Origin: Streptomyces sp. NBC_01210
GTDB taxonomy: Bacteria; Actinomycetota; Actinomycetes; Streptomycetales; Streptomycetaceae
DNA: 64,000 bases
Direction: 5' to 3'
NCBI RefSeq assembly: GCF_036010325.1
Contig: NZ_CP108549.1
Span: 8,680,001-8,744,000, forward strand
The translations under genes and the position numbers were made by a program. Positions 1-7,872 of this stretch are shown here, piece after piece (position 1 is the stretch's first letter; each line of letters starts with the position of its first letter). The notes under the pieces were generated by a model. The model was given only the letters and a program-made list of their open reading frames with translations. It searched no databases and was not told the origin of the DNA.

Positions 1-231
1 GATTTCTGCGCGTAGACACAATGCACGTCAGCCAATCCTTGCGCACACGCCACTTGAATGCGGGCTTCGCGCGCGACATGAAGAGGGCCGTATAGGGCAC
101 CCGCCATCACGTGAGTATCCACAACCGACCCCGATCTCCGGAACTTCCTGGCCATGGCACTGAGCCTTGCACTGTGAATCCGCTGTCGGTCGACTCGGCT
201 TCCAGTGCACCGAACGGAGGAGATGATCGCC

Positions 232-570
232 ATGAACACATTCCCAGTCGCACTTGGCCGCGGAAGTGTGCCCAGCCTTGCCGCCGATAGCGAATGGCTC
301 ACGGGAATTGCCCCGTTTTTCATTGGGATCGTTGTGGTGGCCTTCTTGATCGGCCTGGTCGGCTGGGGGATCCGGCGAGGCCGCAGCAGGCCGCCCCGTC
401 CCGATGAGCAGCCTCGACGCCCTGCACGCCGGACGCACATTGAGGAAACTCGTGAAGCCGACGACTTCGGCAGCGAGGGCGAGAGGCTTACCCCGCATGA
501 GCTGAGGGGTTTCGGGAACCAGGGTTCCCGGTCGGCTCCCGACAAGGACGTCGGGAAACGCGATGGGTGA
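232..570 (+). CDS. DUF6479-family small membrane protein
   Basis: A 112-residue protein with one hydrophobic segment near residues 19-41 (IAPFFIGIVVVAFLIGLVGW), then a basic, proline-rich cytoplasmic tail (RRGRSRPPRPDEQPRR) and an ERLTPHELRG motif near the C-terminus. This layout is typical of the Streptomyces DUF6479 family, whose function is unknown. The start at 232 is preferred because GGAGGAG lies at 216-222 with normal spacing; ATG 223 is in frame but falls inside that site. Its 3' end overlaps the next gene by 8 nt, so it is probably the first gene of the five-gene operon that follows. Confidence 0.75.
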   Translation: MNTFPVALGRGSVPSLAADSEWLTGIAPFFIGIVVVAFLIGLVGWGIRRGRSRPPRPDEQPRRPARRTHIEETREADDFGSEGERLTPHELRGFGNQGSRSAPDKDVGKRDG

Positions 571-1795
571 CGGGGAAAGGGAAGTCGCGGGCAGCTGTGC
601 GAACGGACACGATCACGCAGCCGTCCCCACGGTGGGTGTGGAGGAGGAGTACTTTCTCGTTCACCCCGGGAGCCGCTCCGTGGAAGCGGGCGGTTCCAGG
701 GTGGTCGCACGAGCTTCCTCCGTGATGGGCGATCTGGTCTCCGGCGAGTTCACGGAATACCAAATAGAAGGAAAGACACCACCGTGCTCCAGCTTCGCGG
801 AACTCTTCAGCCAGCTGGCCTGGATGCGCGGTGCCGCCTCCGCAGCTGCCCAGGTCGAAGGGCTACGCCTGTGCGCATCGGGTACTCCGGTCATCGGAGG
901 CAGCGGACCGGCCGAAATCGGAGACCATCCGCGCTATCGGGCCAGCGTGGACCAGTACCGTGCCATGCTCGACGACTTCGCCGTCTGCGCATTCCATACA
1001 CATGTGCATCTGCCGGACCGAGAGCTGGGCGTACTGGTGAGCAATCACCTCAGACCCTGGCTGCCGCTTCTTGTGGCGATGAGCGCCAACTCTCCCTTCC
1101 ACCAAGGGCACGACACGGGCTACGAAAGCTGGCGTTCCGTCGTCAGAGGGCGTTTCCCTTGCCTGGGGCCGCCGCCGTACTTCGAATCCCTGGATCACTA
1201 CGAGCGCCTCGCCGTTGCCATGCAGGAATCCGAGGCCATGCTGGACGCGGCCATTCCTTTCTGGGACATCCGGCCCAACCCGCGTCTGCCGACGCTGGAG
1301 ATCCGGTCCATGGATGTGATGCCGGACATCGATGACGCCGCGGCCATGGCGGTCCTGATCAGGGCACTCGCGGTGACCGCGGCGGCACGAGTCCGGCGTG
1401 GCGACCCGGGCCCGCGCCCCAGCAGTGAGCTGCTGCGTGGGGCGTACTGGCGCGCGGCGCGGGACGGCTGGTCGGGCAACGGCGTCGACGCGCTCACCGG
1501 TCGGATACTTCCTGCCTCGGTGCAAGCCGCACGGTTGGTCGACCACGTCCGGCCCGCGCTGGAAGAGCACGGGGACATGGGCCAGGTGAGGGCATTCCTG
1601 CGGAGGTTGGCGGTACGGGGGTCCGGTGCCCAGCGCCAGCGCGCCTCTGCCGAATCGCGCCACGGCCTTGTCGGCGTCGTGGATGATCTCATCCTGCTGA
1701 CGGTCGGCAGCGTTGCATCCGCCTCACGGCAAGCACCGTCCGGGCCCCAGGGCAAACCGGATGAAACAGTCCATAAATTGTTCCGCTCGGCGTGA
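563..1795 (+). CDS. ybdK: YbdK-type carboxylate-amine ligase (glutamate-cysteine ligase 2 family)
   Basis: A 410-residue protein of the GCS2/YbdK family, which uses ATP to join a carboxylate to an amine; the physiological substrate of this family is often unknown. The N-terminal GVEEEYFLV motif (about residues 25-33) carries the metal-binding glutamates of the glutamate-cysteine-ligase fold. The AFHTHVHL and TLEIRSMDV stretches and the length also fit. It overlaps DUF6479 upstream by 8 nt and abuts the methyltransferase gene downstream. In the context of a diiron oxygenase and a CDGSH protein, a role in amide formation on a small metabolite is inferred rather than glutathione synthesis; actinomycetes use mycothiol. 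Confidence 0.88.
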   Translation: MGDGEREVAGSCANGHDHAAVPTVGVEEEYFLVHPGSRSVEAGGSRVVARASSVMGDLVSGEFTEYQIEGKTPPCSSFAELFSQLAWMRGAASAAAQVEGLRLCASGTPVIGGSGPAEIGDHPRYRASVDQYRAMLDDFAVCAFHTHVHLPDRELGVLVSNHLRPWLPLLVAMSANSPFHQGHDTGYESWRSVVRGRFPCLGPPPYFESLDHYERLAVAMQESEAMLDAAIPFWDIRPNPRLPTLEIRSMDVMPDIDDAAAMAVLIRALAVTAAARVRRGDPGPRPSSELLRGAYWRAARDGWSGNGVDALTGRILPASVQAARLVDHVRPALEEHGDMGQVRAFLRRLAVRGSGAQRQRASAESRHGLVGVVDDLILLTVGSVASASRQAPSGPQGKPDETVHKLFRSA

Positions 1796-1881
1796 GAATG
1801 CCGCCTCAGTGGGCACTCGCGACTGTGACGGAATTGGCGGCTGTGAAGCACGAGGCGTCGCAAGCAACAGAGGTGACATGG

Positions 1882-2565
1882 ATGCTCAGTCTGGAAAAGG
1901 ATGGCCGGGGCGGCCGTGTACTGGTTCCGCCAAGGGTTTACGCCCCGCAGGACGACACGCTCCTGCTCGCGCAGGCATTGGAACGCGAGCCACTGAGACC
2001 GGGTGCCGACGTCCTCGACGTGGGGACCGGCGGAGGAACCCTGGCCCTGGCCGCCGCCCGGCGCGGTGCACGCGTCACCGCGGTCGACCGGGCCTGGCGT
2101 GCCGCGCTGACAACCCGCCTCAATGCAGCCCTTGCCCGGCTGAAGGTGGAAGTGCTGCACGGCGACCTACTGGCTCCGGTCGAGGGCCGCCGCTTCGATC
2201 TCATCCTCAGTAATCCGCCTTACGTGCCCGCACCCGGGCCTGGCCTGCCGCGATGCGGCCCCGCCATGGCCTGGGACGCAGGACGCGACGGCCGGGCCGT
2301 GGTGGACCGAATCTGCGACGGGGCCGCGAGCTTGCTCCGCCCCGGCGGGGCACTGCTGCTGGTGCACTCCGGCCTGTGCGGCGTCGCTCAGACACTGGCG
2401 CGTCTGAACAGGGCGGGCTTGCGGGCTGAGGTGGTGGACCGCCGCTGTGTCCCCTTCGGGCCGGTGTTGAGCTCACGAAGACGGTGGCTGGAGGCCCAGG
2501 GGTTGATCGAGCCCGGCGACGAGAAGGAAGAGCTGGTGATCTTCCATGCCGACCGAACCGACTGA
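1882..2565 (+). CDS. HemK2/MTQ2-like class I methyltransferase
   Basis: A SAM-dependent methyltransferase of about 227 residues. The SAM-binding loop DVGTGGGTLALAAA is followed by an acidic strand end (VTAVDRAW) and the NPPYVP motif used by N- or glutamine-directed methyltransferases. The N-terminal helical domain of classical PrmC is absent, as in the HemK2 branch. ATG 1882 has AGAGGT at 1869-1874 and leaves about ten residues before the conserved PPRVYAPQ stretch. GTG 1792 (4-nt overlap with ybdK) and ATG 1798 are in-frame alternatives that would add a poorly conserved leader. The stop lies inside the 18-bp repeat that begins the next gene. The substrate could be a protein or the product of this cassette. 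Confidence 0.82.
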   Translation: MLSLEKDGRGGRVLVPPRVYAPQDDTLLLAQALEREPLRPGADVLDVGTGGGTLALAAARRGARVTAVDRAWRAALTTRLNAALARLKVEVLHGDLLAPVEGRRFDLILSNPPYVPAPGPGLPRCGPAMAWDAGRDGRAVVDRICDGAASLLRPGGALLLVHSGLCGVAQTLARLNRAGLRAEVVDRRCVPFGPVLSSRRRWLEAQGLIEPGDEKEELVIFHADRTD

Positions 2566-2830
2566 GCCGACCGAACCGACTGAGCCGACCGAACCGAGTG
2601 GGCCGACCGAACCGAGTGGGCCGACCGAACCGACTGTGCGGCGGCGTCGCGTCACCCTGACGAAGGACGGCCCGATGCTTGTCGAGGGCCCTGTCGAAGT
2701 GGTTCTCGACGACGGGGGTACGGCGGTGTCGGACCGTTTCAGCGTTGCGCTGTGCACTTGCCGGCGCAGCCGAACATATCCGTGGTGCGACACCAGCCAC
2801 CGTCGCCGGGGGAAGCGGCGAGAACAGTGA
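2546..2830 (+). CDS. CDGSH-type [2Fe-2S] protein with repetitive N-terminus
   Basis: A 94-residue protein. The C-terminal half carries the CDGSH cluster signature: Cys70-x-Cys72, Ser75, Pro79, Cys81-Asp82 and His85 (CTCRRSRTYPWCDTSH). This gives the 3-Cys/1-His ligand set, with CDTSH in place of CDGSH. Such proteins act in electron transfer or cluster donation. Residues 2-30 are a Thr-Glu-Pro/Ser-Gly-Pro repeat encoded by a tandem 18-bp repeat and are probably disordered. It overlaps the methyltransferase by 20 nt and the oxygenase gene by 4 nt. Supplying electrons to the downstream diiron enzyme is a reasonable inference. Confidence 0.85.
   Translation: MPTEPTEPTEPTEPTEPSGPTEPSGPTEPTVRRRRVTLTKDGPMLVEGPVEVVLDDGGTAVSDRFSVALCTCRRSRTYPWCDTSHRRRGKRREQ
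2548..2637 (+). repeat. Five tandem copies of an 18-bp unit
   Basis: Five consecutive 18-bp units starting GCCGACCGAACCGA, with the last bases varying (CTGA, CTGA, GTGG, GTGG, CTGT). The unit length is a multiple of three, so copy-number change keeps the CDGSH reading frame. The first copy also supplies the TGA stop of the upstream methyltransferase, and the second carries an in-phase reserve TGA. The repeat could vary by slippage between strains. Confidence 0.95.
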
Positions 2831-3843
2831 AGGCTCCCGCGCGAACCTCTGACGGCCGTCTGGCCGAGCCTGTCCTGCCGGAGAACCGGGGGGAGCTGTC
2901 GTACGGAGTCGTACGCGCACTGCATGGCCGCCCCGGCCACCCTTTGCCGGAGGGAGAGGTGGTGGCATGCGCCGCTCCGTATGGGGACGACCTGCAACTC
3001 GCGCTCTACCTCTGCTACGAACTGCACTACCGGGGGTTTTCCGGCGTCGACCCCGACTGGGAATGGGACCCTGGACTGCTGCGCCTGCGCGGGCAGATGG
3101 AGCGGTGCTTCCTCGCCGCACTGCGCATGGACGTAGGGCGGCGCAGGGGGGTGCAGGAGGCGCTCGAGGACATCCTCGTCGAACCCCTCAACGGCACGGG
3201 AACGTCCCATTTCCTCAAGGACCGGGGCGAGTTGTGGCAGCTTCGTGAGTACGCGGCCCAGCGGTCCCTCTACCATCTCAAAGAGGCCGATCCGCATGCA
3301 TGGGTCCTCCCGCGTCTCTGGGGCAGGGCCAAAGCGGCGATGGTGGCGGTGGAGTTCGACGAATTCGGCGCGGGACGTGCGGAGCAAGTGCACGCACAGC
3401 TCTTCGCCGATCTGATGGCGGACCTCGGCCTGGACACGGACTACGGCCGATATGTGAATTCCGCCGCTTCGGGAATGCTGACGAGTGTCAACCTGATGTC
3501 GCTGTTCGGCCTGCATCGGGCGCTGCGGGGTGCTCTGGTAGGGCACTTCGCCGCCGTCGAGGTGACGTCGTCGCCGGGCTCGCGCCGCATGGCTCAAGCA
3601 CTGCGGCGGGTCGGCGCAGGACCGGCCGCGGTGCACTTCTACGCGGAGCACGTTGAGGCGGACGCGGTGCACGAACAGGTCGTTCGGCGGGATGTCATCG
3701 GCGGTCTGCTCGAAGAAGAACCCTGGCTCGAGGAAGAGGTGGCATTCGGCATCGACGCCACGGGCTGGGTCGATTCCCGATTCGGTGACCACCTCCTCTC
3801 GGCGTGGCGCCGCGGTCACTCCAGCCTGCGGAAGCCGCTGTGA
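2827..3843 (+). CDS. Heme-oxygenase-like diiron oxygenase (iron-containing redox enzyme family)
   Basis: A 338-residue all-helical protein starting at GTG 2827, which overlaps the CDGSH stop (GTGA). The six expected diiron ligands are visible in order: Glu153, Glu179, His189 (E-x9-H in EFGAGRAEQVH), His275, Asp279 and His282 (H-x3-D-x2-H in HVEADAVH). The intervals 26, 10, 86, 4 and 3 match the ligand spacing I recall for the SznF HDO domain. HDO enzymes perform N-oxygenation, decarboxylation or C-C cleavage, often in natural-product pathways. As last gene of an overlapping operon with an ATP-dependent ligase, a methyltransferase and a CDGSH protein, it is likely the oxidative step of a small pathway. 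The substrate cannot be told from sequence. Confidence 0.85.
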   Translation: MKAPARTSDGRLAEPVLPENRGELSYGVVRALHGRPGHPLPEGEVVACAAPYGDDLQLALYLCYELHYRGFSGVDPDWEWDPGLLRLRGQMERCFLAALRMDVGRRRGVQEALEDILVEPLNGTGTSHFLKDRGELWQLREYAAQRSLYHLKEADPHAWVLPRLWGRAKAAMVAVEFDEFGAGRAEQVHAQLFADLMADLGLDTDYGRYVNSAASGMLTSVNLMSLFGLHRALRGALVGHFAAVEVTSSPGSRRMAQALRRVGAGPAAVHFYAEHVEADAVHEQVVRRDVIGGLLEEEPWLEEEVAFGIDATGWVDSRFGDHLLSAWRRGHSSLRKPL

Positions 3844-3865
3844 TACACCGGCCTGCCCGCGGAAG

Positions 3866-3952
3866 CCGCCTGTGATGACCTTCAGCCATTCGAGGGTCGC
3901 TCGTCACGGTGAACAGCACGCCGTCCGGATCGCGCAGGGTCGCCTCCACGCT
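3866..3952 (-). pseudogene. Possible remnant of a VOC/glyoxalase-family gene
   Basis: On the minus strand a short stretch reads VEATLRDPDGVLFTVTS, which resembles the C-terminal strand of vicinal-oxygen-chelate proteins (xLRDPDGNxFEL). An in-frame TAG lies directly upstream and no other part of the fold is visible, so this would be a leftover only. The rest of 3844-4158 holds no recognisable gene; it is the spacer before the molybdenum hydroxylase operon. Confidence 0.3.
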
Positions 3953-4158
3953 ACAAGGGGCGAGGCCCAGTGTTTGCGCCGCTTCAGGGCAGGTCGGTTG
4001 CGGTATGAGTCACTCATTTGCTCGCTTGGGTGCCGCGTACGTGCTTTGTTTCGGCCGCGTTCCCAGGCACCTTCCGCCGGCGCTCCACGTGCCGCGAATC
4101 GTGGCTTGGTCCAGCCTGGATACGCGACGAGGCGCACAGCGCGACCGGACGAAGGGCC

Positions 4159-4731
4159 ATGGCGGATCCCCACAGCAGTCCGCACGACGCGGGCACGACT
4201 GGAATACTCGACACCCAGTCCTGCATCACCGTGCGGGTGAACGGAATCTCCCAAGCCGTCACGGTCGACAACCGCGAATCGCTCCTGGACGTGCTCCGCG
4301 AACGCCTCTCACTCACCGGCGCGAAGAAAGGCTGCGATCACGGCCAGTGCGGCGCGTGCACCGTCCTGGTCGACGGCAGGCGCGTCAACAGCTGTCTACT
4401 CCTGGCAGTCGCGCAGGACGGCACTGACGTGGTGACGGTGGAAGGGCTGGCCGAGACTGCCAGTGACCGCCTGCACCCCTTGCAGCAGGCATTCCTCGAC
4501 CGGGACGCGTTCCAGTGCGGCTACTGCACCCCTGGTCAGATCTGCTCGGCGCTGGGTGCCATCGACGAAGCGGCCGCGGGTCACCCTTCGTGCGCCACGG
4601 ACCCGGCACATCCCACGGACGGTCCTGTGACGCTGACAGCGGCGGAGATCCGGGAACGACTCAATGGCAATCTGTGCCGCTGCGGCGCGTATCCGAACAT
4701 CGTCGACGCCGTCGGGGATGTCGTCCGATGA
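4159..4731 (+). CDS. Molybdenum hydroxylase, [2Fe-2S] subunit (PaoA/YagT-like)
   Basis: A 190-residue small subunit of a xanthine-oxidase-family enzyme. The plant-type [2Fe-2S] domain shows GCDHGQCGACTVLVDG, and the second cluster domain shows CGYCTPGQI and NLCRCGAYPN. It passes electrons from the Mo-cofactor subunit towards the FAD subunit. ATG 4159 gives the usual short leader before CITVRVNG; there is no Tat signal, so the complex is probably cytoplasmic rather than exported like E. coli PaoA. The stop overlaps the next start as ATGA. Confidence 0.93.
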   Translation: MADPHSSPHDAGTTGILDTQSCITVRVNGISQAVTVDNRESLLDVLRERLSLTGAKKGCDHGQCGACTVLVDGRRVNSCLLLAVAQDGTDVVTVEGLAETASDRLHPLQQAFLDRDAFQCGYCTPGQICSALGAIDEAAAGHPSCATDPAHPTDGPVTLTAAEIRERLNGNLCRCGAYPNIVDAVGDVVR

Positions 4732-5714
4732 AACCTGTCGCCTATGTCAGGGCCACGACCGTCACGGAAGCGGTCGCCGCGCACGGAGGGCGGCCCGGCG
4801 CGTACTACCTCGGCGGTGGCACGAATCTCGTCGACCTGATGAAGCTCGGTGTGGAGACCCCCCACATGCTCGTCGACATCGCCCGGCTCCCGCTCGGCAC
4901 GGTCGACGAATTGCCGGACGGTGGTCTGCGGATCGGCGCGACCGTCCGTAACAGCGACCTGGCGGCCCATCCCGCGATACGCGCCCGCTACCCCCTCCTG
5001 TCCCAGGCGCTCCTGGCCGGTGCATCCGGCCAACTGCGCAACGCCGCCACGACCGGCGGAAACCTCCTGCAGCGCACTCGGTGCGGGTACTTCCAGGATC
5101 TGGGCAAGCCTTGCAACAAGCGGGTGCCCGGCAGCGGGTGCGGGGCACGCGACGGAGTGCACCGCGACCACGCCGTACTGGGGCACTCACCGCACTGCAT
5201 CGCCACCCACCCGTCCGACATGGCGGTCGCCCTCGCCGCCCTCGCCGCCACGGTCACGCTCCAGGGGAGGGGCGGCGAACGAGCTGTGCCTGTCACAGAG
5301 TTCTACCGACTGCCCGTCGACCGGCCGGACCGGGACACGGTGATCGAGCCGAGCGAACTCATCACCGGTGTGCTGCTCCCCGCCGACCCCGCAGGCCTTC
5401 CCTCGGCCTATCGCAAGGCGCGGGACCGGGCCTCGTACGCCTTCGCGCTCGCCTCGGTGGCTGCTGTCCTCGAGGTGGTGGACGGCCTGGTGCGCCACGT
5501 GGGGCTGGCCTTCGGTGGCCTTGCCCACGTGCCGTGGCGGGCACGCGAGGCGGAGGCGCACCTCCTTGGAGTGCCGCCCACGACGGAGAACATCAGCCGC
5601 GCCGTCGATGCCGAACTGGCCGCGGCGCAGCCCCTGCGCGACAACGCCTTCAAGGTCGGCCTCGCGCGCAACCTCGCGACAGACGTGCTGTCCCGGCTCG
5701 CCGACCGGACCTGA
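4728..5714 (+). CDS. Molybdenum hydroxylase, FAD-binding subunit (PaoB/YagS-like)
   Basis: A 328-residue FAD-binding medium subunit. FAD-binding motifs YLGGGTNLVDLM and ATTGGNLLQRTRCGYF are present. The segment RTRCGYF to NKRVPGSGCGA carries the extra cysteines seen in the PaoB branch, which bind a [4Fe-4S] cluster. It starts in a 4-nt overlap with the iron-sulfur subunit gene and ends 36 nt before the catalytic subunit, so all three genes are one transcript. Confidence 0.92.
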   Translation: MKPVAYVRATTVTEAVAAHGGRPGAYYLGGGTNLVDLMKLGVETPHMLVDIARLPLGTVDELPDGGLRIGATVRNSDLAAHPAIRARYPLLSQALLAGASGQLRNAATTGGNLLQRTRCGYFQDLGKPCNKRVPGSGCGARDGVHRDHAVLGHSPHCIATHPSDMAVALAALAATVTLQGRGGERAVPVTEFYRLPVDRPDRDTVIEPSELITGVLLPADPAGLPSAYRKARDRASYAFALASVAAVLEVVDGLVRHVGLAFGGLAHVPWRAREAEAHLLGVPPTTENISRAVDAELAAAQPLRDNAFKVGLARNLATDVLSRLADRT

Positions 5715-5750
5715 GCCGAACCGCGTCCCAAGCCCAAGAAGGAGCCCGCG

Positions 5751-7856
5751 ATGGGTCACACCCCTCCGGCGCTCGGCACGCCCGCCGCGCGCAGGGAAGG
5801 CCGGGACAAGGTCACCGGCGTCGCCCGCTACGCCTTCGAACACGCCCCTGCCGGCTGCGCGTACGCATGGCCAGTGCCTGCCACCATCGCCCGGGGAGAG
5901 GTTGTCGCTATCGACGACTCCGCCGCGCTGGCCCTCCCGGGCGTGATCGCCATCCTCACCCACGCATCGGCCCCGCGGCTCGCCGAGCCGGACGACCCTA
6001 CGCTCGCCGTGCTCCAGAACGCCCACGTGCCGCACCGGGGTTGGTACGTCGCTCTCGTCCTCGCGAACTCCTTGGAAGAAGCCCGCGAAGGTGCCCGCCT
6101 GGTCGAAGTCGCCTACGACGCGCCGCAGCCGCACGACGTCATCCTCAGGGCCGACCACCCCCGCGCCTATACACCGGAAGAGGCCAACGGCGGCCATCCC
6201 GCGGTTCGCGAGCGCGGTGACGCCGACGCCGCGTTCGCGGACTCGCCCGTGCGCGTGGATGCCACCTACGTGATCCCGCCACTGCACAACCATCCGATGG
6301 AACCGCACGCCGCCACCGCGGAGTGGCAGGACGGGCGGCTGACCGTGCACGATTCCAGCCAGGGGTCGACCAAGGTCCGCGAAGCCCTGGCCGTTCTGTT
6401 CGCACTGCCCGAAGGTGACGTGACCGTCGTGTCCGACCACGTGGGCGGCGGATTCGGTTCCAAGGGCACCCCTCGGCCGCACGTGGTGCTCGCCGCTCTG
6501 GCTGCGCGGCACATCGGCCGACCAGTGAAGATTGCCCTGCCGCGGCGGCAGATGCCGGCGGTCGTCGGCCACCGCCCTCCCACGCTGCACCGCGTACGGC
6601 TCGGTGCGGGGGACGGCGGCATCCTGAATTCCCTCATCCACGAGGTCACCACGCATACCTCACAGATCAAGGAGTTCGTCGAACAGGCGGCGGTGCCCGG
6701 GCGCGTCATGTACGCGTCGCCGCACAGCCGCACCAGCCACCGCGTTGTGGCGCTCGACGTCCCGACCCCGTCGTGGATGCGGGCACCCGGCGAGGCCCCG
6801 GGCATGCACGCGCTGGAATCGGCCATGGACGAACTGGCCGAGAGCCTGCACCTCGACCCGGTGGAGCTGCGTATCCGGAACGAACCCGGCAGGGAACCGG
6901 ACAGCGGCCGGCCCTTCAGCAGCCGGCATCTCGTCGAATGCCTCAGGGAAGGGGCCCGCCGCTTCGGCTGGGCGGAGCGTGACCCGCGGCCCGCAATCCG
7001 GCGCACCGGCCCGCTCCTGACCGGCACCGGCGTCGCGGCGGCCACCTACCCCGTTCTCGTGGGACCTTCCAAGGCCACGGCCCATGCGCGGGCCGACGGC
7101 ACATACGTCGTCCGGATCAACGCGACGGACATCGGCACAGGGGCCCGTACCGTCCTCGCGCAGATCGCGGCTGATGCGCTGGGCGCCCCGCTGGAGTCCG
7201 TACGCACGGAGATCGGCAGCAGTGATCTGCCGTCCGCATCGCTCGCCGGCGGGTCGTCCGGGACCGCTTCGTGGGGGTGGGCCGTCCACAAGGCGTGCAC
7301 CGCGCTGGCTGAACGCCTCGCCGAGCGGCCCGGACCGGCGCCCGCCGAGGGCATCACCGCCCGGGCCGACACCGCTGCCGACGTGGACCGTGCGTCGCCC
7401 TTCTCCCGACACGCGTTCGGAGCCCACTTCGCCGAGGTGCAGGTGGACACGGACAGCGGTGAGGTACGCGTTCGCCGCCTTCTCGGCATGTACGCGGCCG
7501 GCCGCATCCTCAACCCGCGTACCGCGCGGTCCCAGTTCGTGGGCGGTATGACGATGGGGCTGGGCATGGCCCTCACCGAGGGCAGCACCATGGATGCCGC
7601 GTTCGGTGACTTCGCCGAAAGCGACCTGGCCGCTTATCACGTGCCCACGCACGCGGACGTGCCGGTCATCGAGGCGCACTGGCTCGATGAGCGGGACACC
7701 CATCTCAATCCGATGGGAAGCAAGGGGATCGGCGAAATCGGCATCGTCGGCACGGCCGCGGCCATTACCAACGCCGTCCACCATGCCACCGGCGCCCGCT
7801 TTCGCGAACTCCCACTGACGCCCGACCGGGTACTGGCCGGGATTCAGATGTACTGA
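5751..7856 (+). CDS. Molybdenum hydroxylase, Mo-cofactor catalytic subunit (PaoC/YagR-like)
   Basis: A 701-residue large subunit of an aldehyde or aromatic-substrate oxidoreductase. Characteristic stretches are VGGGFGSKG (cofactor loop), MRAPGEAPGMHALE and, near the C-terminus, GSKGIGEIGIVGT. The Glu in GIGEIG corresponds to the catalytic base of the family. AAGAAGGAG upstream is a good ribosome site. The genes needed to insert the sulfurated cofactor (PaoD/XdhC type) are not in this window. The substrate is most likely an aldehyde, by homology to PaoABC, but that is not proven. Confidence 0.93.
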   Translation: MGHTPPALGTPAARREGRDKVTGVARYAFEHAPAGCAYAWPVPATIARGEVVAIDDSAALALPGVIAILTHASAPRLAEPDDPTLAVLQNAHVPHRGWYVALVLANSLEEAREGARLVEVAYDAPQPHDVILRADHPRAYTPEEANGGHPAVRERGDADAAFADSPVRVDATYVIPPLHNHPMEPHAATAEWQDGRLTVHDSSQGSTKVREALAVLFALPEGDVTVVSDHVGGGFGSKGTPRPHVVLAALAARHIGRPVKIALPRRQMPAVVGHRPPTLHRVRLGAGDGGILNSLIHEVTTHTSQIKEFVEQAAVPGRVMYASPHSRTSHRVVALDVPTPSWMRAPGEAPGMHALESAMDELAESLHLDPVELRIRNEPGREPDSGRPFSSRHLVECLREGARRFGWAERDPRPAIRRTGPLLTGTGVAAATYPVLVGPSKATAHARADGTYVVRINATDIGTGARTVLAQIAADALGAPLESVRTEIGSSDLPSASLAGGSSGTASWGWAVHKACTALAERLAERPGPAPAEGITARADTAADVDRASPFSRHAFGAHFAEVQVDTDSGEVRVRRLLGMYAAGRILNPRTARSQFVGGMTMGLGMALTEGSTMDAAFGDFAESDLAAYHVPTHADVPVIEAHWLDERDTHLNPMGSKGIGEIGIVGTAAAITNAVHHATGARFRELPLTPDRVLAGIQMY

Positions 7857-7872
7857 CGGCCTCTGGCTGAAC

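Noticed and set aside
2473..3819. 448-codon minus-strand frame with a Gly-Ser-Val-Gly repeat
   Set aside because: Antisense of the diiron oxygenase and of the 18-bp repeat; no start site or motif.
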